A DNA stretch of 64,000 nt, taken from assembly GCA_044356555.1 (NCBI GenBank), contig JBIKWB010000003.1, positions 62,001-126,000 of the forward strand. Direction: 5' to 3'. This stretch comes from Tous-C4FEB sp044356555 (GTDB lineage Bacteria; Verrucomicrobiota; Verrucomicrobiia; Opitutales; Opitutaceae). The position numbers and the translations under genes were made by a program. Below, in pieces: positions 17,952 to 24,852 of this stretch. Under the pieces are notes generated by a model. That model did not search any database. It had not been told where the DNA came from and worked only from the letters and a program-made list of their open reading frames with translations. How positions within the stretch are numbered: the first letter of the stretch is position 1; the number at the start of each line of letters is the position of its first letter.

Positions 17952-18598
17952 TGAGGGAAAGTTGTAACGTCGCCGCGGTCGTTGACACGGAAATTTTTAG
18001 GCCCACAGGCCGGATGCGCCGCCATGAGCCCCATCGCCCGGTCCAGCAAGGCCCGCCCCGGCTCCATCCGGTGCCACGTCGAAGCGCCCGAGGGATGCGG
18101 CAAAGGAATGCAGTCCGCCGCGTGACCGCGATAAGTGATCGTGAAAACCTGTCCGATGGTTTCCACGAGCGGTCGCTCCCCGAGAAATTGCGCGATCGCG
18201 AGCTTCCCAACCGGCACCACCAACTCCGGCCGGAGCAAATCGAATTCCCGCTCCAACCAATCGGCGCACCGGGCGATCTCGTCGGGTGCCGGCACCCGGT
18301 CGCCTCCCTCCGGACGTTTGCCCGGGAAACAGCGGCAAACCGCCGCAAAGTAAACCCGATCGCGAACCTGCTCTTCCGACCAACCTGTAGCACCGGCGAA
18401 CCATTTGAAAAGCGTCTTCCCCGCAGTCCATGCAAACGGCCGGCCGGCCTTGGGCTCTTTGTCGCCCGGCGCTTGCCCGACGAGCAACACCCGGCCCGCC
18501 ACTGCGCGGCCCACGACGCTCGGCCGCTGCATCCGCGGACAGCGGACACACGCCCGCAGAGCGGCGAGATGGGCTTCAACGGCGGCAATCGAGGGCAT
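17948..18598 (-). CDS. Iron-sulfur uracil-DNA glycosylase (family 4/5-like)
   Basis: 216 residues. Cys17 and Cys20 (CVRCPRM) plus later Cys90 and Cys111 fit the four ligands of a [4Fe-4S] cluster. LLVGQAPGDKEP (38-49) is motif 1, which activates the water. Motif 2 appears in PLPHPSGAS with its His. The protein would remove uracil from DNA for base excision repair. Motif 1 has Ala at position 43 and Asp at 46, as in family 4 (GEAPGxxE) with Gln for Glu, so the precise UDG family is open. The stop overlaps the FKBP start. The upstream helicase terminator ends directly at the ATG. Confidence 0.88.
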   Translation of the reverse strand: MPSIAAVEAHLAALRACVRCPRMQRPSVVGRAVAGRVLLVGQAPGDKEPKAGRPFAWTAGKTLFKWFAGATGWSEEQVRDRVYFAAVCRCFPGKRPEGGDRVPAPDEIARCADWLEREFDLLRPELVVPVGKLAIAQFLGERPLVETIGQVFTITYRGHAADCIPLPHPSGASTWHRMEPGRALLDRAMGLMAAHPACGPKNFRVNDRGDVTTFPQ

Positions 18599-18624
18599 AA
18601 AAAAGGAGCGGACTCAACGTCCGC
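18599..18624 (-). terminator. Intrinsic terminator of the DEAD-box helicase gene
   Basis: GCGGAC (18608-18613) pairs with GTCCGC (18619-18624) around a 5-base loop. On the minus strand six T follow (18604-18599) and directly touch the uracil-DNA glycosylase ATG at 18598. Confidence 0.75.
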
Positions 18625-18653
18625 CCCCAAATCTGTCGTCGTAAAGCAAAACC

Positions 18654-20027
18654 TCAACGCGATCCGCGTCCGCCTCCGGTTGCCCCGCCACCGCTGGCAC
18701 CGAAGCGGTTCCATCCGCCTTCGGATGACCGGGGCTGGCCGCCGCCCTCACCGCGTCCGCCGCCTTGGCCACGACCACCTTGGCCTTGGCCGCGACCGCC
18801 GCCACCTCCTTGGGCATGACGCGGGCCGCCACTGCCATAGCCGCCGCCACGCTGACCGCCGCCGCGAAAGCCGCGATTTTGCGTAGGCTGTTCGGGACGA
18901 GCGATGATCGGGGCGTAAACGAAACCCTCGAGCTTCAGCTCGGGAATCTTGGCCCCGATGAAACGCTGAATGTCCCGGATATCGGCCGCGTTTTCCGGCG
19001 TGACCAAAGTGATCGCGTCGCCCACCGCCTGCGCCCGGCCGGTGCGGCCGATACGATGGACGTAATCTTCGGGCTTCTCCGGCACATCGTAATTGATGAC
19101 GTGCGAGACCCCGGCGACGTCGATGCCGCGGGCGGCAATATCCGTGGCAACCATCACTTCATACTTGCCGGACTTGAAGCCTTCGAGGGCTTCGATGCGC
19201 TGGTTCTGCGACCGATTTGCGTGCAACACCGCGACCGCGTGATTGCCGGCCTTGAGACGACGGGCGATCTTGTCGGCACCGTGTTTCGTGCGGGAAAACA
19301 CGATCACGCTGTCGAACTCGGTTTTGGCGAGCAATGCCTCGAGCAGGTCAAATTTCTGATCATGCGCGACCGGGTAGAGCGCGTGATTGACCGATTCATT
19401 GACCGAACGGGCCACGCCGATCTCGACTTTGGCGGGATTGCGAAGCGCAAACGACGCGACGGCCGCAATCTCCGGCGGCACCGTGGCGGAGAAAAACAAC
19501 GTCTGCCGCTCCCGCGGACACCGGGCGATAATGTCTTTGACGGTAGGCAAGAACCCCATGTCCAGCATCCGATCGACCTCGTCGAGAATGAGAATGTTGA
19601 TGTCGCGGAGACTGATCTCTCCGGTCTTGAGATAGTCCACAAGCCGGCCCGGCGTCGCGACGATGATATCGACGCCGCGCTTCAATTCGGAACGCTGGGC
19701 CCCGTAACCAACGCCACCAAACACCGCGACCGTGCGGATATCGGTAAAGCGGGCAAAATTACGGAAAGACGTCTCGACCTGTGCCGCGAGTTCACGGGTA
19801 GGTTCGAGGACGAGGACGCGGGTCCGGCCGTGGGCGCCGAGGCGCGTGAGCACCGGGAGGGCAAAGGCCGCCGTTTTGCCGGTACCGGTCTGAGCCGAAG
19901 CGATCAGGTCGCCGCCGCCGAGGACGACGGGGATGGCGCGAAGTTGGATAGGAGTCGGGTCGGTATAACCGGCGGCTTGTACGCCGCGGAGGACCGACTC
20001 GGAGAGATTAAGAGCCTTAAAAGCCAT
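18654..20027 (-). CDS. DEAD-box ATP-dependent RNA helicase with RGG-rich tail (RhlE-like)
   Basis: 457 residues. Q motif at ~22-28, Walker A AQTGTGKT (45-52), PTREL, TPGRL, SAT and HRIGRTGR are all present. Motif II reads DEVD (149-152) instead of DEAD; the codon is GTC where GCC would be expected. After the core (~residue 380) the tail is almost only Gly, Arg and Gln with repeated GGG/RGG blocks, as in RNA-binding tails of RhlE/CsdA-type helicases. Probably involved in ribosome assembly or RNA turnover in the cold. ATG at 20027 starts the conserved FKALNLSESVLRG. The glycine-rich RRM gene lies directly upstream, but a terminator stands between them. Confidence 0.95.
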   Translation of the reverse strand: MAFKALNLSESVLRGVQAAGYTDPTPIQLRAIPVVLGGGDLIASAQTGTGKTAAFALPVLTRLGAHGRTRVLVLEPTRELAAQVETSFRNFARFTDIRTVAVFGGVGYGAQRSELKRGVDIIVATPGRLVDYLKTGEISLRDINILILDEVDRMLDMGFLPTVKDIIARCPRERQTLFFSATVPPEIAAVASFALRNPAKVEIGVARSVNESVNHALYPVAHDQKFDLLEALLAKTEFDSVIVFSRTKHGADKIARRLKAGNHAVAVLHANRSQNQRIEALEGFKSGKYEVMVATDIAARGIDVAGVSHVINYDVPEKPEDYVHRIGRTGRAQAVGDAITLVTPENAADIRDIQRFIGAKIPELKLEGFVYAPIIARPEQPTQNRGFRGGGQRGGGYGSGGPRHAQGGGGGRGQGQGGRGQGGGRGEGGGQPRSSEGGWNRFGASGGGATGGGRGSR

Positions 20028-20127
20028 GAGAGTGAATGATTCTGGCAAACTGCGCCAGGAACAGGAGCGCAGGCAGAGTCATTGTTCACTCGCTGACGCT
20101 CGACGGCTCGTGAGCCGTAAAGAAATG

Positions 20128-20158
20128 AAAAAGACGGAGCACCCGGAGGCGCTCCGTC
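20128..20158 (-). terminator. Intrinsic terminator of the RRM gene
   Basis: GACGGAGC (20133-20140) pairs with GCTCCGTC (20151-20158), a perfect 8-bp stem, followed on the minus strand by five T (20132-20128). It lies 39 bp past the RRM stop. A second small hairpin without T-run (20103-20118) follows. Confidence 0.85.
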
Positions 20159-20196
20159 TCGAATTGATAATCGATCCTTAACGGATCGCGTTACGA

Positions 20197-20598
20197 TTAG
20201 TAACGGCGCTCGCCACGGTCGCCGCCGCCGCCGCGATCGCCGCGGTAACCGCCGCCACCGCCGCCGCCGCCGAAACCACGACCGCCGCCGCCGCCGCCGA
20301 AACCACGACCGCCGCCGCCGCCGCCGAAGCCGCGACCGCCGCCCTCTTCTTTTGGACGGGCTTCATTGACGGTGAGCTGACGACCGCCGAGATCGAGACC
20401 GTTCATCTTCTCGGTGGCGAGCTTCGCCTCTTCTGGGGTGCCCATGGTGACGAAGGCGAAACCGCGTGGGCGGCCGGTCATCTTGTCCATGGCGACGTAA
20501 AGGTCGGTCACGGTGCCGAACTGGCTGAAAGCCGAGCGGAGCTCGTCTTCGGTGGTCTTGAACGACAGGTTTCCAACGTATAGTTTGGAGTTACTCAT
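20197..20598 (-). CDS. Glycine-rich RRM RNA-binding protein
   Basis: 133 residues. One RRM fills residues ~5-82: RNP2 is LYVGNLSF (6-13) and RNP1 is RGFAFVTM (45-52). The tail (from ~88) is built from RGFGGGGGG units and ends RGDRGGGGDRGERRY. Such single-RRM glycine-rich proteins act as cold-shock RNA chaperones in cyanobacteria and other bacteria. ATG at 20598 is immediately before the conserved SNSKLYVGNL; longer starts add no domain. A 236-bp gene-free leader lies upstream, long enough for a structured 5' UTR. Expression next to a DEAD-box helicase gene fits a shared RNA-remodelling role. Confidence 0.93.
   Translation of the reverse strand: MSNSKLYVGNLSFKTTEDELRSAFSQFGTVTDLYVAMDKMTGRPRGFAFVTMGTPEEAKLATEKMNGLDLGGRQLTVNEARPKEEGGGRGFGGGGGGRGFGGGGGGRGFGGGGGGGGYRGDRGGGGDRGERRY
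20272..20352. repeat. 27-bp in-frame tandem repeat inside the RRM gene tail
   Basis: Three units start at 20272, 20299 and 20326 (27 bp apart). Each encodes RGFGGGGGG on the minus strand. The first two are nearly identical in DNA and the third differs by a few bases. Unit number could vary by slippage. Confidence 0.85.
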
Positions 20599-20834
20599 GA
20601 TGATGTTGCGTAGTTCCATCGCTCGCTGCCAGTCCGTTCCCACTGTGGGTTTCGAAATCATCACTTGAGCAACTTAGCTCAGCCTACGACTCACCAGATC
20701 CTGTCACCAAAACGCTTTCACTAACGACTGAGACGCCAGAAAGGCCGGGACGACAAAGATAGCAAGGACAATTTCAATCCGTCGCCCGTCGGCAAAACCT
20801 CGGCAAGACCGGGTTTGCGCGCGGTCGCACGCCG

Positions 20835-21248
20835 CTAAATGGAGTATTTGGCCCGAATCTCGACCGGAATGTCCGTTGCCCGGCCTGTTGCCAAAGTTAC
20901 CAACACGTAATCGCAATGTCCGTCACAGATTCGCTTTCCTGTCGGCAGCTTTTCGATCTCGAACGCTACCCGGCAGCCCGTTGCGGTGAAGCTCTCGATC
21001 CAAGTCCGCACCACCATCCGGTCCCCCCAACCCAAAGGCCGGCGGTATTGAATCGCGGCAGACGACATAAACCAGCCCAGCCCTTGCGCCGAGAACGCCT
21101 GCATCGACATGCCATAACACCGTTCCATTTGGTCGAATCGCGCGGCCAACACATAATCAAGGTAACGCGTCGAATGAACGTGTTGGTAGAGATCGATGTC
21201 GTCAGGCCGGACCAAAAGTTCGGTCTCAAATTTGGAGAATACGTCCAT
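20835..21248 (-). CDS. Hot-dog-fold acyl-CoA thioesterase (4HBT family)
   Basis: 137 residues. RPDDIDLYQHVHSTRYLDYVLAAR matches the 4-hydroxybenzoyl-CoA thioesterase motif, in which Asp is the catalytic residue (here in the DDIDLYQHV segment). The central hot-dog helix and strands follow (IQYRRPLGWGDRMVVRTWI). It would hydrolyse an acyl-CoA of unknown chain length. ATG at 21248 is preferred over 21287, because the extra 13 residues are not part of the fold. The S4 protein gene lies 60 bp upstream on the same strand. Confidence 0.87.
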   Translation of the reverse strand: MDVFSKFETELLVRPDDIDLYQHVHSTRYLDYVLAARFDQMERCYGMSMQAFSAQGLGWFMSSAAIQYRRPLGWGDRMVVRTWIESFTATGCRVAFEIEKLPTGKRICDGHCDYVLVTLATGRATDIPVEIRAKYSI

Positions 21249-21308
21249 AGTGATGATGCCGGCTTCCCCCGGCGGTCCGCCGATCAAACAACGAACGGCG
21301 CCAGGGGG

Positions 21309-21695
21309 CTACCCCAAAAAACGATCCTGCAGGCGGCGGTCGCGCTTGGTCGGGCGCCCGGTGCCCGGGGCGCGCGCGTTCACTTGTTGGGCCCGTTGTT
21401 CTCGCGCTTGGGCAAATTCCTCCGGCGGGGTCAGATCGACGTAAAACTCCGGCAGCCGCACGGCGCCCACGCGGCTCGCCGGCGCGGCGACGACTCGAAG
21501 GGTACGCTGCATCACGCCTTGGCGCACCGTCACAATTTCACCCTCGCGCACCGTCCGCGCCGGCTTGGCGACCAATTCGCCGACTGAGACTTTGCCTTCA
21601 CGGCAGGCAGCCGTAGCGAGGGGCCGGGTCTTAAAAATACGAACCGCCCAGAGCCACTTGTCGACTCGGGCGGTGTTTGCTTCGTCAGCCTCCAT
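21309..21695 (-). CDS. S4-domain RNA-binding protein (Hsp15-like)
   Basis: 128 residues. The S4 domain begins at ARVDKWLWAVRIFKTRPLA and continues through CREGKVSVGELVAKPARTVREGEIV. The C-terminal part is basic (GRPTKRDRRLQDRF). This layout matches Hsp15 (HslR), which binds stalled 50S subunits carrying nascent chains. The gene precedes the thioesterase gene on the same strand. Confidence 0.9.
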   Translation of the reverse strand: MEADEANTARVDKWLWAVRIFKTRPLATAACREGKVSVGELVAKPARTVREGEIVTVRQGVMQRTLRVVAAPASRVGAVRLPEFYVDLTPPEEFAQAREQRAQQVNARAPGTGRPTKRDRRLQDRFLG

Positions 21696-21734
21696 CGTCG
21701 ATCGAACGATTTAAGCGTCAGTCGGGGCGCGGCG

Positions 21735-22259
21735 TTACCCTTTTTGCGCGCGCAGATTCGAAGAAATCCAATCCTTCAAAATGTCCTTCTCAAAGCGAAG
21801 CGGGTCTTGTCGGTCGAGCGTGAGGCGCATGTCGAAGGCTAGGTCGCGAATATCCTCAGTCCCCTCTTTGACCGTCTTGCCCGCGGCGTCCGTGACCTTG
21901 AAGGAAAACTTGAATCGTGGCGCGTAGATGGACTTCACGATCCGCACGTCGGAAAACTGTGGGCCGCGCCAGGGCTCATAGTCACCGGCCAGATCGATGT
22001 CCACGAATGTGACGACCAACTTCTGGCCGGCAGGCAGGGCTTTCTCAGCCTGATCCACAATGAAGGACCTGATCGCATCGAGAATACCGTCGCGACCTTT
22101 GTCCGTGCCGAAGTCGCCGTCCTTCACGTCGGTAAAGGTCTCCGGTTTTTCAAAGATCACTTCGGTGCGGGCGGGGGCCTTGGCCGTCTCGACGGCGCTG
22201 AGCGCCAGAGGAGCCGCCAATCCGAGCAAAACCAGGGTGAGGCAGGGGAATGTTTTCAT
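21735..22259 (-). CDS. DUF3016-family exported protein
   Basis: 174 residues with a signal peptide (cleavage near ALSAVE). The segment VIFEKPETFTDVKDGDFG is the DUF3016 signature (V-x-F-x-x-P-E-x-F-T-D). GDYEPWRGPQFSDVRIVKS and the later PRFKFSFKVTDAAGKTVKEG also match. The function of the family is unknown; it is predicted periplasmic. Divergent from the DUF6807 gene, with 137 bp between starts. Confidence 0.9.
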   Translation of the reverse strand: MKTFPCLTLVLLGLAAPLALSAVETAKAPARTEVIFEKPETFTDVKDGDFGTDKGRDGILDAIRSFIVDQAEKALPAGQKLVVTFVDIDLAGDYEPWRGPQFSDVRIVKSIYAPRFKFSFKVTDAAGKTVKEGTEDIRDLAFDMRLTLDRQDPLRFEKDILKDWISSNLRAQKG

Positions 22260-22396
22260 AGAGAACTGGGATCCACTTTAACTGAAAAGAGTTCCATTGC
22301 GAGCCGGTCGGCGAAAAATTCTGCAAGGATCTAGTCGGGGCCGTCCGTGCACTTCGCCGTTGCACCTGCTCTCCACCCGACTTTCGTGGCTGATCT

Positions 22397-23371
22397 ATGA
22401 GAAATTACGCCACCCTGCTTCTCGTGTTCGCCGGTTTTACGTTAAACGCCGCCGCCGCACTCCCCGCCGCCAAGGTTATCTCGGGACCCGACCGCATCCG
22501 CGTCGAACTGGAAGGCCAGCTTTTCTCCGAATACATCTTCACCGGCGCGCCCCGCCCCTACTTCTATCCCGTGCTCGCGGCCGACGGCACGCGGCTCAAC
22601 CGCGACTTTCCGATGAAAAAGGACACCGCGGGCGAGGCTACCGATCACCCCCATCACCGCTCGCTTTGGTTCACCCATGGTGCCGTCAACGATGTCGATT
22701 TTTGGACCGAGGGTCCGACCAAAGGAACGATCGTGAGCGAGTCGGTGGTCGCCGCCGCCGTCGGCCCCACGGCCACCATCAAGGCGCGCAATCGTTGGGT
22801 CGCACCCAGCGGAGTGGTCGTCTGCACCGACGAAACCACCGTTTATCTCAGCGCCGTGCCGGCCGGTCGCCAGATCGATTACGAAGTCACCCTGCGCGCT
22901 CCCGCCGACAAGCCCGTTGTCCTTGGTGACACCAAGGAGGGATCGATGGCCTTCCGCGTCGCCCAGTGGCTGACTCCGCCTCACACCCAAGCGAAGAAGA
23001 AAGTCGATGGCGTCGGCCGCATCGTCAACGATGCCGGCGTGACTGATGGCGCGGCTTGGGGCAAACGTTCGACTTGGGTCAGCTACTCCGCGCCAAACAA
23101 CGGCACCACCTACGGCATCGCGATGTTCGACCATCCGAAGAATCCCCGCCACCCGACGTGGTGGCACGTCCGCGACTACGGCCTCTTCGCCGCCAATCCG
23201 TTCGGCCAACACGACTTCGAGCCTGCCCAAAAGAACAACCCCAAGGCCGGCGAGCTCATCATCCCGGCCGGCGGAAGCGTCACGTTCCGTTGGCGCCTGC
23301 TCTTTCATACCGGCGACGAAAAATCCGCCCGCCTCGCCGAACAGTTCGCCGCCTACGCCAAGACTCCGTAA
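22397..23371 (+). CDS. DUF6807 (PmoA-like) exported protein
   Basis: 324 residues with signal peptide (cleavage near NAAAA). DHPHHRSLWFTHGAVNDVDFW (residues ~77-97) with its paired histidines, and the later GIAMFDHPKNPRHPTWWHVRDYGLFAANPFG, define the family annotated as PmoA or DUF6807. It is common in Verrucomicrobiota and Planctomycetes and is not a methane monooxygenase despite the name. It is predicted to be a beta-sandwich sugar-active or metal-binding enzyme; the reaction is not known. No functional partner adjoins it: upp converges 42 bp away. Confidence 0.9.
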   Translation: MRNYATLLLVFAGFTLNAAAALPAAKVISGPDRIRVELEGQLFSEYIFTGAPRPYFYPVLAADGTRLNRDFPMKKDTAGEATDHPHHRSLWFTHGAVNDVDFWTEGPTKGTIVSESVVAAAVGPTATIKARNRWVAPSGVVVCTDETTVYLSAVPAGRQIDYEVTLRAPADKPVVLGDTKEGSMAFRVAQWLTPPHTQAKKKVDGVGRIVNDAGVTDGAAWGKRSTWVSYSAPNNGTTYGIAMFDHPKNPRHPTWWHVRDYGLFAANPFGQHDFEPAQKNNPKAGELIIPAGGSVTFRWRLLFHTGDEKSARLAEQFAAYAKTP

Positions 23372-23413
23372 CGCCCGCCTCGACCTCGCTCCGGCTTTCC
23401 GGGGTCCCGCGAT

Positions 23414-24034
23414 TTAGGTGCCGTAAAGCCGGTCGCCGAAATCGCCCAAGCCGGGCAGGATATATTTCTTCGCGTTGAGCGCGCGATCAAGCGCGGCCAC
23501 ATGGATCACCGTGCCGGGGTGATGCTTTTCAACCTCGGCCACGCCCTCGGGCGCCGCGACGATACAAACCAGCTGCGGACTCACCGCGCCGTGCTGTTTC
23601 GCCACCGTGATCGCCTGCGACGCGCTACCTCCTGTCGCCAACATCGGGTCGACCAAAAACACCCGCCGGCCCGCGAGTGGCGGCAGCTTGCAGTAGTAAT
23701 TTCGCGCCACCGCCGTCTCGTGGTCCCGCTCCAACCCGAGGTAGCCGACACTCACGTCGGGAAACGTATCTAAAAACGGCTGCACCATGCCGAGTCCCGC
23801 GCGTAAAATCGGCACCACGACCAAGGGTTGATGCGTGAGCACACGCCCGGTCATCGGCTCAAGCGGCGTCTGAATCGGTTTATCTTCGGTCGGCAAATCC
23901 GCCGTCGATTCAATCGCGAGCAGCAGGCTCAACTGATAGCAGAGCGTGCGAAACGTCGCTGGCTTCGTCGTAACATCCCGCAAATGGGTCATGATGTGGG
24001 AGGCGAGCGGGTGGGCGATGATGTGCAGCGGCAT
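23414..24034 (-). CDS. upp: Uracil phosphoribosyltransferase
   Basis: 206 residues. It converts uracil and PRPP to UMP. The family core is clear: VVPILRAGLGMVQPFLDTFPD, the PRPP loop VFLVDPMLATGGSA (at about 124-137) and the C-terminal GLGDFGDRLYGT that binds uracil. ATG at 24034 gives the usual length. Upstream on the same strand lies the nucleoside 2-deoxyribosyltransferase gene, 36 bp away, so the two likely form a pyrimidine salvage operon. Confidence 0.96.
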   Translation of the reverse strand: MPLHIIAHPLASHIMTHLRDVTTKPATFRTLCYQLSLLLAIESTADLPTEDKPIQTPLEPMTGRVLTHQPLVVVPILRAGLGMVQPFLDTFPDVSVGYLGLERDHETAVARNYYCKLPPLAGRRVFLVDPMLATGGSASQAITVAKQHGAVSPQLVCIVAAPEGVAEVEKHHPGTVIHVAALDRALNAKKYILPGLGDFGDRLYGT

Positions 24035-24070
24035 GGTAAAAAATTCAGCTCCCCACGTTCCCTGATCTTG

Positions 24071-24763
24071 TCACAGCAAATCCCTTTCCACCTTCCGTTC
24101 GAGGAAGTGCTCAAATTCCTTTCTCAGCTCCTTTGCTTTGCCCCGCAGCCCCGGCATGAGCGCGAGCCAGTTGTAGACCTCCTCCCGCAGGTGTTTCGGC
24201 ATGACCGGCTCCATCACACGCACCCGATCGAGCGCGCGCACGCAGAGCAACGCGATCTCATCACACATCTTCTGGGCGTCGGCCGTGCTGTGCTGGCCGG
24301 CGAGCCGGATGACTTCATCCATCCGCCGATGCCGGCGCTTCAAAATCGTTTTGTAGGCCAGCAGGCTCGGCACAACCACGTTCACGGTGCGCGGATAAAA
24401 ACTCGCCATCAGGTTCCACGGATCGTTCCCGTCGCCCGCTTTTCGCAGATCGCTGCGCAGGATCACGCAGGGAATGTCCGCAAATTTCGCGAACATGAAC
24501 TCCACCACGGTGCCGCTATCCAGCTCTGTCCCGTCGAAATTAAACAGCGCCAGATCACACGCCATCAGCGCCTTGATGTCCTGATCCCGCACCGCCCGCG
24601 CCGTAGTCCCGCGCGGCTCGAAATCTTGCGGCAATTCGCAGAGGTACCGTCCTTGTGATTTTTCGTAAATCGCCTCCGCGAGATACGCATTCCCGATCAG
24701 ATGTTTTAACGTAAAGAGCTCGCTGGCGAAATAGACGGTGGAGCTGCGCGTTTTTTTCTTCAT
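24071..24763 (-). CDS. Nucleoside 2-deoxyribosyltransferase family protein
   Basis: 230 residues. The family fold is visible: TVYFASELFTLKHLIGNAYL, then ALMACDLALFNFDGTELDSGTVVEFMFAKFADIP, with the DxGTxxE nucleophile region, and VILRSDLRK. The family swaps bases between deoxyribonucleosides or hydrolyses the glycosidic bond. The second half (~from 130) is an alpha-helical extension with many charged residues. ATG at 24763 places the first strand directly at the N-terminus. It precedes upp, so a joint role in base and nucleoside salvage is likely. Confidence 0.88.
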   Translation of the reverse strand: MKKKTRSSTVYFASELFTLKHLIGNAYLAEAIYEKSQGRYLCELPQDFEPRGTTARAVRDQDIKALMACDLALFNFDGTELDSGTVVEFMFAKFADIPCVILRSDLRKAGDGNDPWNLMASFYPRTVNVVVPSLLAYKTILKRRHRRMDEVIRLAGQHSTADAQKMCDEIALLCVRALDRVRVMEPVMPKHLREEVYNWLALMPGLRGKAKELRKEFEHFLERKVERDLL

Positions 24764-24852
24764 CGCGTGAACGTGCCTGAGGAAGTGGCCGTTTCCCCCA
24801 CCCCACAACGCTTTTTATCCGCTCCTGACGAGGCCCGCCGGACCGCCCGTTT

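Noticed and set aside
20197..20360. Possible CRISPR-like array in the RRM gene
   Set aside because: The repeats are head-to-tail 27-bp coding units with no unique spacers; they encode glycine-rich peptide.
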